8,436 nt of DNA from Planctomycetota bacterium (GCA_022561415.1 JADFRH010000087.1:1-8436); one strand, 5' to 3'; counted from the stretch's first letter, positions 1 to 6,135 are shown. The notes: generated by a model not told the origin, from the sequence alone. Numbers and translations: made by a program.

Positions 1-93
1 GGCATCGGCCCCTTCGCGGAGGGTGTCTGGGCTCGGCTCACCCCCCTGACACCCAAACAGTGCGATCAGCAGTCCTATGGTGACATGTCTCAT
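1..93 (-). CDS. Lipoprotein, N-terminal part (cut by the window edge)
   Basis: Reading the minus strand from an ATG at 93-91 gives 31 open codons to the window edge, beginning MRHVTIGLLIALFGCQGGEP. This is a short lipoprotein signal peptide: a basic start, the hydrophobic run VTIGLLIALF, then a lipobox LFGC with the lipidated cysteine at residue 15. The following residues (QGGEPSPDT) are flexible and polar, as is usual after the anchor. The start codon overlaps the stop of the upstream cytochrome gene as ATGA (93-90), and a GGAGGAGAG stretch just upstream is a good ribosome binding site, so the two are almost certainly one operon. Export, lipidation and outer-membrane or periplasmic location are inferred from the signal. 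The mature domain lies outside the window, so function is unknown; a partner of the cytochrome in electron transfer is a guess from position only. Confidence 0.75.
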   Translation of the reverse strand, partial: MRHVTIGLLIALFGCQGGEPSPDTLREGADA

Positions 94-884
94 CGGTCGC
101 TCTCTCCTCCGCGCAGTCCGGCGAGGTACGCAACGACGTCGTCGAGATCTTCCTCGCTGAGGACCCCGAGGAACGAGGGCATCCTGGAGCTCTTCTCTCG
201 CTCGAACTCCTCCAGATCACTCTTGGCCAACGCGTGGAGGTCGTCGTTCGCGTCGAGCACGCGAATCGTGAACTGATCTTCGTCGACCAGAATGCCGCCG
301 ATCTTCTCACCGCTCACGGTCGTCGCCTGGGCCGTCCACCAGCGGGGCTCCACGTCGGCGTTGGGATCGAGTAACGCGGCTCTCAGGTAGTCCGGCGCTC
401 GTCGCCAGCCGACCCAGCTGAGGTCCGGTCCCTGACGACTCCCCTCACCGCTCACACGGTGGCACGTGCTGCAGGTGGCGGAGCCGAAGAAGAGCTCACG
501 ACCCCTCTGGGGATCCCCTGGGATGGGACCGAAACTGCCGCTCAACGATCGAATGAAGGCCACCAGCTGTCCTGCCTTTCGATCGCTCAGGCCCGTCCAC
601 GGCATGTCGGTGCCTGAGATGCCGTCCTGAACGACAGCAAGGAGCTGGTCGTCGCTGGTCGCGTTGCGGAAGAAGCCACGCGTCAGGTCCGGTCCCCGGC
701 CGCCCGTGGCGTCTCCGCCGTGACAGAGGGCGCAGTTCTTCAGGAACAGTCGCTCTCCCTCGGCGACATCGGCACGGCTCGCGAGCGGGTTGTCAGGAAC
801 CTGGGCCGTTGCCGGGAGTGCGGTCAGGAGGAGGGGCACCCAAGCACCCGGCAGGGCACGCGCAAGACACTTGAACCACGACAT
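90..884 (-). CDS. Secreted diheme cytochrome c
   Basis: The product has 264 residues. An N-terminal signal peptide (about residues 1-28, ending near ALPATAQ) directs it to the periplasm. Two class I cytochrome c domains follow. The first carries the heme motif CALCH (residues 51-55), with a likely axial methionine in GTDMPW (M94). The second carries CSTCH (138-142), with a likely axial methionine in SSRMPSF (about M235), just before a helix LSEEDLDDVVAYLAGL typical of the domain's C terminus. The second domain has a longer inserted segment (about 150-225) with the WWTAQATTVSGEKIGG motif, common in heme-binding domains associated with periplasmic dehydrogenases. The likely role is electron transfer from a periplasmic oxidoreductase. 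The start is supported by a strong GAGGAAG ribosome site. Family assignment is secure; the redox partner cannot be seen. Confidence 0.93.
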   Translation of the reverse strand: MSWFKCLARALPGAWVPLLLTALPATAQVPDNPLASRADVAEGERLFLKNCALCHGGDATGGRGPDLTRGFFRNATSDDQLLAVVQDGISGTDMPWTGLSDRKAGQLVAFIRSLSGSFGPIPGDPQRGRELFFGSATCSTCHRVSGEGSRQGPDLSWVGWRRAPDYLRAALLDPNADVEPRWWTAQATTVSGEKIGGILVDEDQFTIRVLDANDDLHALAKSDLEEFEREKSSRMPSFLGVLSEEDLDDVVAYLAGLRGGESDR

Positions 885-889
885 CTCGA

Positions 890-896
890 CTTCCTC
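890..896 (-). promoter_or_regulatory. Ribosome binding site of the cytochrome gene
   Basis: On the minus strand GAGGAAG lies five bases before the ATG at 884-882. It fixes that codon as the start and agrees with the signal peptide beginning there. Confidence 0.7.
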
Positions 897-904
897 GTCT
901 CGAG

Positions 905-934
905 AATAGAGCTTGAAGCTAAATAGAGCTTGAA
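905..934. repeat. 13-base direct repeat in the divergent intergenic region
   Basis: AATAGAGCTTGAA occurs at 905-917 and again at 922-934, a period of 17 bases. The first copy also forms an inverted repeat, AGCTT-G-AAGCT, at 910-920. The pair lies between the minus-strand cytochrome gene (start 884) and the plus-strand phosphotransferase gene (start 991 or 1015). That position suits a two-site operator or activator site, but no regulator is encoded nearby. The repeat is seen directly; a regulatory role is inference. No convincing -35/-10 pair could be assigned to either gene. Confidence 0.5.
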
Positions 935-990
935 TCTAGGCCTTGTCGGCGACCTCTTGGGACCACCGAATCGAATAGGTCGAAGCGAGA

Positions 991-1908
991 TTGCTTGGGC
1001 GTGGCGAAGATAGGATGCCCGGCGCCGACCCGCGAGACCTCGAACTGACCGTGCAACGTCTGAACTGGTGGCGTGCTCGTCATCCCGAGCAGGCCGATCG
1101 TGTGCCGCGAATCATCGCGAGCTGGCCGGATGAACGCGCGATCGTTATGACACGAGAGTCCGGCGCCCCCTTGGGTCGCCATCTCCGGTGGTCACCGATG
1201 CGTAGGCTGTTTCGTGCCCAAGAGCGGTTGGATCGATTTGGTTGCGCCTTCGGCGCTTGGCTTCGCAGCTTTGCTGCGGGTCGCCCACCGTATGACGATA
1301 GTATTCACCCCATGCTCGGCCAGCGGTCGAGCCTAAGCGTCGATGGACGCCTCACCGTGGATGCGCGCCGCCTACTCGCCAACCGCATCGAGCAGGGTCA
1401 TCGCGCCGCCCACACCCTCGATCGGGCGGGCGTGCGATTCACACGGAACTGGAGCGCCCGGTTCTCTCTGGACTCGATCGAGCGATCCGTCAGCGAAAAA
1501 GAGCCGGCCGGCTTCGTTCACGGTGATGTCAAACCCGACAACGTGTTGGTCGGCCGAAACGGCTTCTCGCTGATCGACTGGTGGGTGACGCCGCGTGTGA
1601 GCTGGCCGCTGACCGATCTGGCCAACTTCGCGGGCAACCTGCGGCTCGGCGGAGGATCGGCCGGCGCGACGCGGCTGTGGCAGTCGTTGCTGCACGGATA
1701 CTTCGAGAATGGACCCGATGATCAGACGCTGGCCACGATCGACCTCGTTTCATTTATTCTGTGCCTGACCCATTCCGCCACAAGCGTGCAAAACAAGATG
1801 TCGCGTTTCGCGCTTGTTCGGCGCGGGCGTCGATTTCTTGCCGACCTGTCCGCCCGTCATCGACCAATGGCGCTAGGTGCCGGACTTCGTGAGGGGCTAT
1901 CCTTGTGA
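991..1908 (+). CDS. APH/choline-kinase-like phosphotransferase, apparently short at the N terminus
   Basis: The C-lobe of the aminoglycoside phosphotransferase (kinase-like) fold is clear: FVHGDVKPDNVLV has the catalytic-loop HGD (H177, D179) and N184, and FSLIDWW supplies the metal-binding Asp (D196). The protein would phosphorylate a small molecule or glycan hydroxyl in the cytoplasm. The N-lobe is abnormal: the reading begins near the end of a normal N-lobe (VPRIIASWPDERAIVMTRESGAPL is the hinge region), and the ATP-binding strand with its lysine is absent. An in-frame TAG at 976 prevents extension. The start is uncertain: TTG 991 or ATG 1015 (giving MPGADPRDL); neither has a strong ribosome site. 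The gene overlaps the next by GTGA, so the two are translationally coupled. It may be an N-truncated remnant or a divergent member. The substrate cannot be read from the sequence. Confidence 0.75.
   Translation: MLGRGEDRMPGADPRDLELTVQRLNWWRARHPEQADRVPRIIASWPDERAIVMTRESGAPLGRHLRWSPMRRLFRAQERLDRFGCAFGAWLRSFAAGRPPYDDSIHPMLGQRSSLSVDGRLTVDARRLLANRIEQGHRAAHTLDRAGVRFTRNWSARFSLDSIERSVSEKEPAGFVHGDVKPDNVLVGRNGFSLIDWWVTPRVSWPLTDLANFAGNLRLGGGSAGATRLWQSLLHGYFENGPDDQTLATIDLVSFILCLTHSATSVQNKMSRFALVRRGRRFLADLSARHRPMALGAGLREGLSL
1244..1278. repeat. Two tandem triloop hairpins inside the phosphotransferase gene
   Basis: GCGCC-TTC-GGCGC (1244-1256) is followed after seven bases by CGCAGC-TTT-GCTGCG (1264-1278). 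Both stems are perfect and both loops are three bases. They encode part of GCAFGAWLRSFAAGRP, a plausible helix between the kinase hinge and the catalytic loop, so coding constraint may account for them. They could also be a domesticated piece of a dispersed palindromic repeat. Confidence 0.4.
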
Positions 1909-2720
1909 CTGCCTTCACGACCCAACCGGAATCCGGCGTGCATTCATCGCGCACCTCCACGGAGGACGAGACGCTTGTCGCGCTCAAGGAATCGCTTACC
2001 CGGAGCTATTCCAAACAGTCGACTTCATACGATGCCCGCAGATCCATGAGCGTCAATGCCCGCTTCTTCTTCGATGTGGCATACCGGACGATCGACGAGA
2101 TGATCGGCACCACGCACGAACGCACCGTTCACGTTGACGTGCCGGTCGGGACGGCGCGCTTCTTCTGCTACCTGCGCGATCAACGACGCTCGCACCGGAT
2201 GTTCGGGTTCGACCTCTCGCCCGGCATGCTTCGCGCCGGCCGCGAAAAAGTCGGTGAGCGCTCGGAGAAACTGGGCCTGACCCGGAGCGATGCGTTCCAT
2301 CTTCCACTGGCGGACGATAGCGTCGACATCCTGACCAGCATGCGATTCTTTCACCTTATGCCGCGCCGTTATTGGCCGTCGTTGCTCGGCGAAATGCGCC
2401 GCGTGTTGCGACCCGGCGGGTTCCTGATCGCGGAAATGAGAAACCCCTTCCGCGGCGGCGCCGTGGCCTGTGCCGTGGAATGCCGCGACCAATGGTTTCG
2501 CGGCGCTAAACCCCACGCCTACGTCTGGCCTCACCAAGTCGCGAAACTTTTCAGCGACTGGGAACGCATCGAAACACGGGGGGCGGGTCTGGATGGACTC
2601 GCACAACTCTCGACGATCCTGCCCAAAGCCGCGCTGCGCTTGCACGGCCTCACCCGTTACGCGCCGCTTCGCTACCTGACGCGGGAACTCGTGGTCAAGG
2701 CCCACAAGCCCGCTGGGTGA
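1905..2720 (+). CDS. Class I SAM-dependent methyltransferase
   Basis: The 271-residue product has the Rossmann methyltransferase order. Motif I is VDVPVGTARF (residues 77-86), a D-x-P-x-G-T variant of the glycine loop. The acidic end of strand 2 is FGFDLSPGML (D103), which binds the SAM ribose. Then come SDAFHLPLADDSVDILTSMRFFHLM (adenine pocket and strand 4) and EMRRVLRPGGFLIAEM (motif III region). The N-terminal 70 residues (with YSKQSTSYDARRSM) resemble the substrate-recognition cap of family members. The methyl acceptor is unknown. The start is GTG at 1905, sharing GTGA with the phosphotransferase stop, with a GAGGGG ribosome site upstream; its own stop shares GTGA with the next gene. Translational coupling on both sides suggests the three enzymes act on one pathway. 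No internal defect is visible. Confidence 0.88.
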   Translation: MTAFTTQPESGVHSSRTSTEDETLVALKESLTRSYSKQSTSYDARRSMSVNARFFFDVAYRTIDEMIGTTHERTVHVDVPVGTARFFCYLRDQRRSHRMFGFDLSPGMLRAGREKVGERSEKLGLTRSDAFHLPLADDSVDILTSMRFFHLMPRRYWPSLLGEMRRVLRPGGFLIAEMRNPFRGGAVACAVECRDQWFRGAKPHAYVWPHQVAKLFSDWERIETRGAGLDGLAQLSTILPKAALRLHGLTRYAPLRYLTRELVVKAHKPAG

Positions 2721-3469
2721 ATCAACGCATGTTGCTCATCACCTTTTCAGGATTGGACGGCTGTGGAAAAACGACGCACGTCGCGCGCACGGCCGCTTAC
2801 CTGAAAGGCAAGGGTCATCGCGTGCGTATCCTCGAATCAGCGCATGTCTCATTGGGCGCCGCGTGGAGCCGAACTCGTCGGCTGTTTTGGGGAGAGAAAC
2901 AAGATCGCCCCAGTTCACAGTCCGGACGGAAAGCAAGGTTGACGGATCCGCAACGACACGCCGCGAACCGACGACTTTCCGGGGTTCTCAAAGGATGGCT
3001 GATCTACCCGATCGACTCACTCATGCTGTCCGTGTGGATTCGTACGTTTCGGCTACGTGGATGCACCGCACTCGTGTGCGATCGCTATGTCTACGACAAG
3101 ATCGTCAATCTGCGGAACCCCATCTGCGCGCTGACCCGCCTGCTGCTGTGGCTCGCACCGAAACCGCACTTGGCGTTCTTTCTTGATGCCGACCCGGACA
3201 CCGCCCGAGACAGACGACCGGAGCACAACGTCACCTATTACACGTCACGGTATGAGAAGTATCGTCGTCTGCCCGACGTTTGCCCCGTTTTCACACCCGT
3301 GCCGAGCACGACCGTCGAGGAGGTCCAGCGAGGCTTGGAACGGTTGATCGACGCCCGATCGCGCGCCGCCACTGTGGGAACTTTCGACTCGACGACCCTT
3401 GGGAAACGAACACCGGCTCTCGGTACGCGCGGTGCCCACCGCCTGGAAACCGGTGCCACTCCGGACTGA
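2717..3469 (+). CDS. Thymidylate-kinase-like P-loop kinase
   Basis: The N terminus MLLITFSGLDGCGKTTH is a thymidylate-kinase-type P-loop (GLDGCGKT, K18). LVCDRYVYDK supplies the DRY motif (D122-R123-Y124), followed by PHLAFFLDADPDTARDRRPEHN, the strand and arginine-rich LID of the family. It differs from housekeeping dTMP kinase (about 200-215 residues): a basic insert (about residues 45-95, GEKQDRPSSQSGRKARL) separates the P-loop half from the DRY half, and there is a long C-terminal tail. Members of this group often sit in surface-glycan clusters and probably phosphorylate something other than dTMP; that is inference. The start is GTG 2717 (GTGA overlap); ATG 2729 is an alternative. The tail from about residue 225 looks non-native, and its last residues (AHRLETGATPD) are encoded by a REP-like repeat that lies just before the stop. 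Confidence 0.82.
   Translation: MNQRMLLITFSGLDGCGKTTHVARTAAYLKGKGHRVRILESAHVSLGAAWSRTRRLFWGEKQDRPSSQSGRKARLTDPQRHAANRRLSGVLKGWLIYPIDSLMLSVWIRTFRLRGCTALVCDRYVYDKIVNLRNPICALTRLLLWLAPKPHLAFFLDADPDTARDRRPEHNVTYYTSRYEKYRRLPDVCPVFTPVPSTTVEEVQRGLERLIDARSRAATVGTFDSTTLGKRTPALGTRGAHRLETGATPD
3442..3461 (+). repeat. REP-like repeat, left copy
   Basis: CCTGGAAACCGGTGCCACTC matches, at 17 of 20 positions and in opposite orientation, the segment at 4290-4309. The core TGGAAnCCnGTGCCACT resembles dispersed extragenic palindromes I recall from Planctomycetota and similar genomes; that part is from memory and not searched here. An inverted repeat GCCTGG (3441-3446)/CCAGGC (3470-3475) brackets it. It overlaps the 3' end of the kinase gene. 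Confidence 0.6.
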
Positions 3470-3490
3470 CCAGGCTTCCGGTTCGTCTGT

Positions 3491-3504
3491 TAGAGCAAGC
3501 TCTA
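3491..3504. repeat. Short palindrome at the broken 5' end of the methyltransferase
   Basis: TAGAGC-AA-GCTCTA is a perfect 6-base inverted repeat with a 2-base centre. Its TAG is the in-frame stop that separates the methyltransferase reading from anything upstream. The TAGAGC arm also occurs in both copies of the direct repeat at 905-934. Confidence 0.45.
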
Positions 3505-4161
3505 CACCTACAATCACTGGTTGTTCAACAAGGTTCGTCCTTTCATTCACGGGCTGGTGTGCGAGGTGGGCAGCGGCACCGGTAACATCACTCAGTTCTT
3601 GGTCAACTACGAGCGAGTCGTTGGCATTGAACCGTCGTTGACGTCGGTGCGCGAACTGCGCGACGTGTTCTTCGCGCACTCGAACGTCCGCTTCGCGCAC
3701 TGTTATCTCGCCGATTGTTCCCGCAACGACGTGTCGGCCGGCTCTTTCGATTCAGTGATCTGCCTCAACGTACTCGAACACATCGAAGATGATGTCGCCG
3801 CGCTGGACGCTATGCAGCGGCCGTGCAAACCGCAGGGCCGTGTGTCCATACTCGTTCCGGCGCACCAGATGCTCCATGGCGAGTTGGACGGCGCGTTCGG
3901 GCACTTTCGTAGATACACGAAGAAGACCCTGGCGCGGGCGTTTCAGCAAGCCGGGCTGCGACCAACGCACAGTACCTACCTCAACCGATCGGATTTCTGG
4001 GAGGGCTGGCGGAAAGCCGTATATTGAAACATTCTCAGCTTTCCGACCGCGGTGTCGGCATGATGAATCGGCTCGTGCCGTTCATCGATGCGGTGGAACG
4101 GATCCTCCCGCTGCCTTTTGGGCAGTCGGTCGTCATGATCGGCACGCCCCAAGAGGGGTGA
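3494..4161 (+). pseudogene. SAM methyltransferase, 5'-truncated and frameshifted
   Basis: Two overlapping frames together make one class I methyltransferase. Frame A, open from 3494, reads SKLYTYNHWLFNKVRPFI, then motif I VCEVGSGTGNITQFL, VVGIEPS, SFDSVICLNVLEHIEDDVAAL, GRVSILVPAHQMLHGELD and HFRRYTKKTLARAFQQAGL, to STYLN at 3985, then runs into nonsense and stops at 4027. Frame B continues exactly where the family should, with PIGFLGGLAESRILKHSQL, then MMNRLVPFIDAVERI and LPLPFGQSVVMIGTPQEG, stopping at 4159-4161. One missing C in the CC at 3985-3986 (AACCG for AACCCG) restores a single frame. There is no ATG or GTG at the front: the only usable start is TTG 3521, inside the conserved YNHWLF segment, so perhaps 15-30 N-terminal residues are lost. 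Such enzymes usually accompany glycosyltransferases. Decay is the best reading; an assembly error could explain the frameshift but not the missing start. Confidence 0.8.
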
Positions 4162-4289
4162 GGCTCAAACCGAACATCCAGAATCCCCTATCTCATGCTC
4201 GGCGCCGTAACGGAAACGGGCGCCTGAATCGACATGCCCCGTGTACCCAGGCGTGGGGAGGCCGCCCAAGAAGCTATCCCAACCAATAA

Positions 4290-4309
4290 GAGTGGCACGG
4301 GCTTCCAGC
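4290..4309 (-). repeat. REP-like repeat, right copy
   Basis: The minus strand reads GCTGGAAGCCCGTGCCACTC, 17 of 20 identical to the left copy at 3442-3461, which lies on the plus strand. The two copies point towards each other across the methyltransferase pseudogene. Confidence 0.6.
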
Positions 4310-4319
4310 TAGTGCATAC

Positions 4320-4345
4320 ACCGGTCCCGGCGCGCCGGGACCGGT
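4320..4345. repeat. Perfect 26-base palindrome
   Basis: ACCGGTCCCGGCG is followed immediately by its exact reverse complement, with no mismatch and no loop. In RNA it would form a very stable GC hairpin. No T-run follows (the next bases are ACCACACAATT), so it is a poor intrinsic terminator. A symmetric protein-binding site or the stem of a REP element is more likely. Confidence 0.7.
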
Positions 4346-4450
4346 ACCACACAATTCTGGGATAGGTTTCAAGTACCCTCATGATCCAGCCTCGACGGGC
4401 AGGTGCCGATAACAAACTGAATCGCCGATCGCCGTCGCCGGAACACGAAA

Positions 4451-6085
4451 ATGCCCGAACCACCCGGCAAGCCGACCAGCAAGCTGGCTCTGCCAGTTTC
4501 ACCGGCCGCCACAACAGACCGCCATCGCTCGCTTGTGCCGGCGATTGTCCTTTGCACGCTCGCTTGGGCGTTGACGCGATACGTGTTCTTTACCGGCCTC
4601 GCCGGCAGCGATGACATTCACTACATGCGTTTCGCGGCGATGTGGGACCGGGCGCCGGCCAACCCCTGGGAGGCCCGCCTGCTCGGTAACGCGCTGACGT
4701 GGCTTTCGATGCGGCTCTTCGGTCGCGGCGAACTCGCAGCCGCCCTGCCCTCGCTCATGGCCTCATTCACGATCCTCGCGTGCGCGATGTACGCCGCCCG
4801 CCGATACGCCGGCGGCAGAGCGGTCTGGTGGGCCGGGCTTCTAGCGGCCGTGTTGCCTATCGACGTCTATCTCGCCACCACGGTATCGCCGTTCATCGTC
4901 ACGACAGCGCTGGTCAGCGTGGGAACGCTGGCGTTTCTAAACGCCTCACAATCGAGGGTCTCGCGCATCATCGCGGCCGCCGCCCTTGCTCTGGGCGTGG
5001 TTACACACTTGTCGGGCGTCTACTACGTGGCCGCGTTGGCGGCGGCTGGTCTGTGGCTCGATCGCCGTCGATACGCAGGCGTAATCGCCATGACCGTCGT
5101 GGCGGGCCTGATCGTAATCGCGATCGACATGGGCGTGTTTCACTTCGCGTACGACGATGCATTCGGCCGCTTTCGAACGTGCCTGGTCGTCGCCGGCAAT
5201 CCGCTCTGCGTCATGCCGACGACGCCCGACGGTTCCATCAACGCGACGTTCCTGACGCGTCCCGTCGTTTCACTGCTGTTCAGCAAGGCGTTCGGTGTCT
5301 CGCTGTCGGTCACGCTGCTTGTCGTCGGCTTGGCCTATCGACGCCTTCCCCACGCCGTGCGCCTGCTGTGGATCACGACCGCGATCCTCTGGCTGTGGGT
5401 CAGCTACGGCTCACTGGTGCCGTGGACGTACCGACCATTCTGGCGCATGAGCCGGTTCCTTCACCCACTCACCCTGGCCATGACCGTGATGTTCGGCGCG
5501 TCAATTGCGGCGCGCCCGGCGCTGCGAGCCTACGCCACCGACTTCTTGCGAGTGCGCGTGATGGGTCCGCTCGTTGTGATGGTGTGCTTGTTGAACCTCC
5601 TTGCCAGCGGAAGCTGGGGGCAAAACGTACGAATCTCGCGCGAGCTTCTCGACTACGCGCGCGCTCATCCCGGCACCCGTTTCCTGACCGACTACCACAC
5701 ACTCAACGAAATGCACATACTGAACGGCGTGCGGTCGCTGCCGCACGTAGCCACGTCCGGCGACGCCGCTCGATTCAGAATCCTGGATCCGGGCGCACCG
5801 TTCGCCTGGCCGATTGATCTGCCGGACTATGACGAGATTCTCATCAACCCGCTGAACCTGGAGCGAGCCCCCGCATTTGCCGCGCTCGTTGAGTCGTCGG
5901 GCGGTGAGCTTCGTTTCGAAACGACACCCGCCTATCGTCCGATTTGCCGACTCCTCCGCCCGCTCCGCCGATTCGCCTGGGCGGTTCGCAAACCACCCGC
6001 GCGGGTCGTCGCGTTCTCATTCCAGGCAAAGCTCGACGCCATCACCGCATCGGACTCGCCCACCGTCCACGCCGCCACTCCGTAA
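4451..6085 (+). CDS. GT-C membrane glycosyltransferase (GT39/PMT-like)
   Basis: The 544-residue polytopic inner-membrane protein has a first membrane helix at about residues 28-47 (LVPAIVLCTLAWALTRYVFF), followed by the external loop GLAGSDDIHYMRFAAMWDR. Its D54-D55 sit where the catalytic acidic residues of GT-C enzymes lie. About eight to ten further hydrophobic helices follow up to residue 392 (for example 97-115, 124-142, 172-200, 209-230 and about 370-388). The last 150 residues are mostly soluble (SRELLDYARAHPGTRFLTDY onward), as in PMT_2/ArnT-like proteins. By family it would transfer a sugar from a polyprenyl-phosphate donor to a lipid, glycan or protein on the periplasmic face. Acceptor and sugar are unknown. 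The start is ATG 4451, with only a weak GGAA upstream. It may have its own promoter, since about 290 repeat-rich bases separate it from the upstream genes. Confidence 0.82.
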   Translation: MPEPPGKPTSKLALPVSPAATTDRHRSLVPAIVLCTLAWALTRYVFFTGLAGSDDIHYMRFAAMWDRAPANPWEARLLGNALTWLSMRLFGRGELAAALPSLMASFTILACAMYAARRYAGGRAVWWAGLLAAVLPIDVYLATTVSPFIVTTALVSVGTLAFLNASQSRVSRIIAAAALALGVVTHLSGVYYVAALAAAGLWLDRRRYAGVIAMTVVAGLIVIAIDMGVFHFAYDDAFGRFRTCLVVAGNPLCVMPTTPDGSINATFLTRPVVSLLFSKAFGVSLSVTLLVVGLAYRRLPHAVRLLWITTAILWLWVSYGSLVPWTYRPFWRMSRFLHPLTLAMTVMFGASIAARPALRAYATDFLRVRVMGPLVVMVCLLNLLASGSWGQNVRISRELLDYARAHPGTRFLTDYHTLNEMHILNGVRSLPHVATSGDAARFRILDPGAPFAWPIDLPDYDEILINPLNLERAPAFAALVESSGGELRFETTPAYRPICRLLRPLRRFAWAVRKPPARVVAFSFQAKLDAITASDSPTVHAATP

Positions 6086-6107
6086 GACGCGCGGAATACG
6101 AGACCCA

Positions 6108-6135
6108 TTGGACCGTGCCCCGTCGACGTGATACG
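6108..6135 (+). promoter_or_regulatory. Possible sigma-70-type promoter before the FxsA gene
   Basis: TTGGAC (6108-6113) and GATACG (6130-6135) are 16 bases apart and lie about 80 bases before the GTG start at 6216, in the only gap (6086-6215) between the glycosyltransferase and the following operon. Match to consensus is moderate, so this is a weak call. Confidence 0.25.

Larger units (their letters stand above)
4274..4365. repeat. Outer inverted repeat enclosing the palindrome
   Basis: CTATCCCA (4274-4281) is the exact reverse complement of TGGGATAG (4358-4365), and flanking bases (GAAG left, GTTTC right) partly extend the match. Inside are a looser pair, GTGGCAC (4292-4298) against GTACCAC (4344-4350), and the 26-base palindrome. 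This makes a nested stem of roughly 90 bases, like a REP/BIME unit or a very small non-autonomous element. No target-site duplication was recognised. Confidence 0.5.
4162..4450. other. Intergenic region of repeats and palindromes
   Basis: No credible gene lies here. Its right half holds the REP-like right copy, a perfect 26-base palindrome and an outer inverted repeat, each listed separately. The left part (about 4162-4269) and the final 80 bases before the glycosyltransferase show no feature I can support; no clear promoter was found. Confidence 0.7.

Noticed and set aside
2025..2705. A 226-residue minus-strand ORF opposite the first methyltransferase
   Set aside because: Antisense shadow: the sense frame has full methyltransferase motifs and the antisense product has none.
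3975..3995. Programmed frameshift in the second methyltransferase
   Set aside because: The local sequence (CTCAACCGATC) is not a slippery heptamer, no stimulatory structure is evident, and the gene also lacks a 5' end.
4142..4164. CCCC-AAGA-GGGG hairpin near the end of the methyltransferase as a terminator
   Set aside because: Short stem, no T-run after it, and it encodes the family C terminus GTPQEG.
4320..4345. 26-base palindrome as an intrinsic terminator
   Set aside because: No U-tract follows and there is no loop; kept as a repeat instead.
4188..4514. Minus-strand 108-residue ORF containing TSWKPVPLLL
   Set aside because: It is read through the REP-like copy and the palindrome and overlaps the glycosyltransferase start; such WKPVP peptides are usual translations of this repeat type.
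4699..5817. A 372-residue plus-strand ORF inside the glycosyltransferase gene
   Set aside because: Arginine-rich, without domains, in the shifted frame of a clear membrane protein; a GC-rich shadow.
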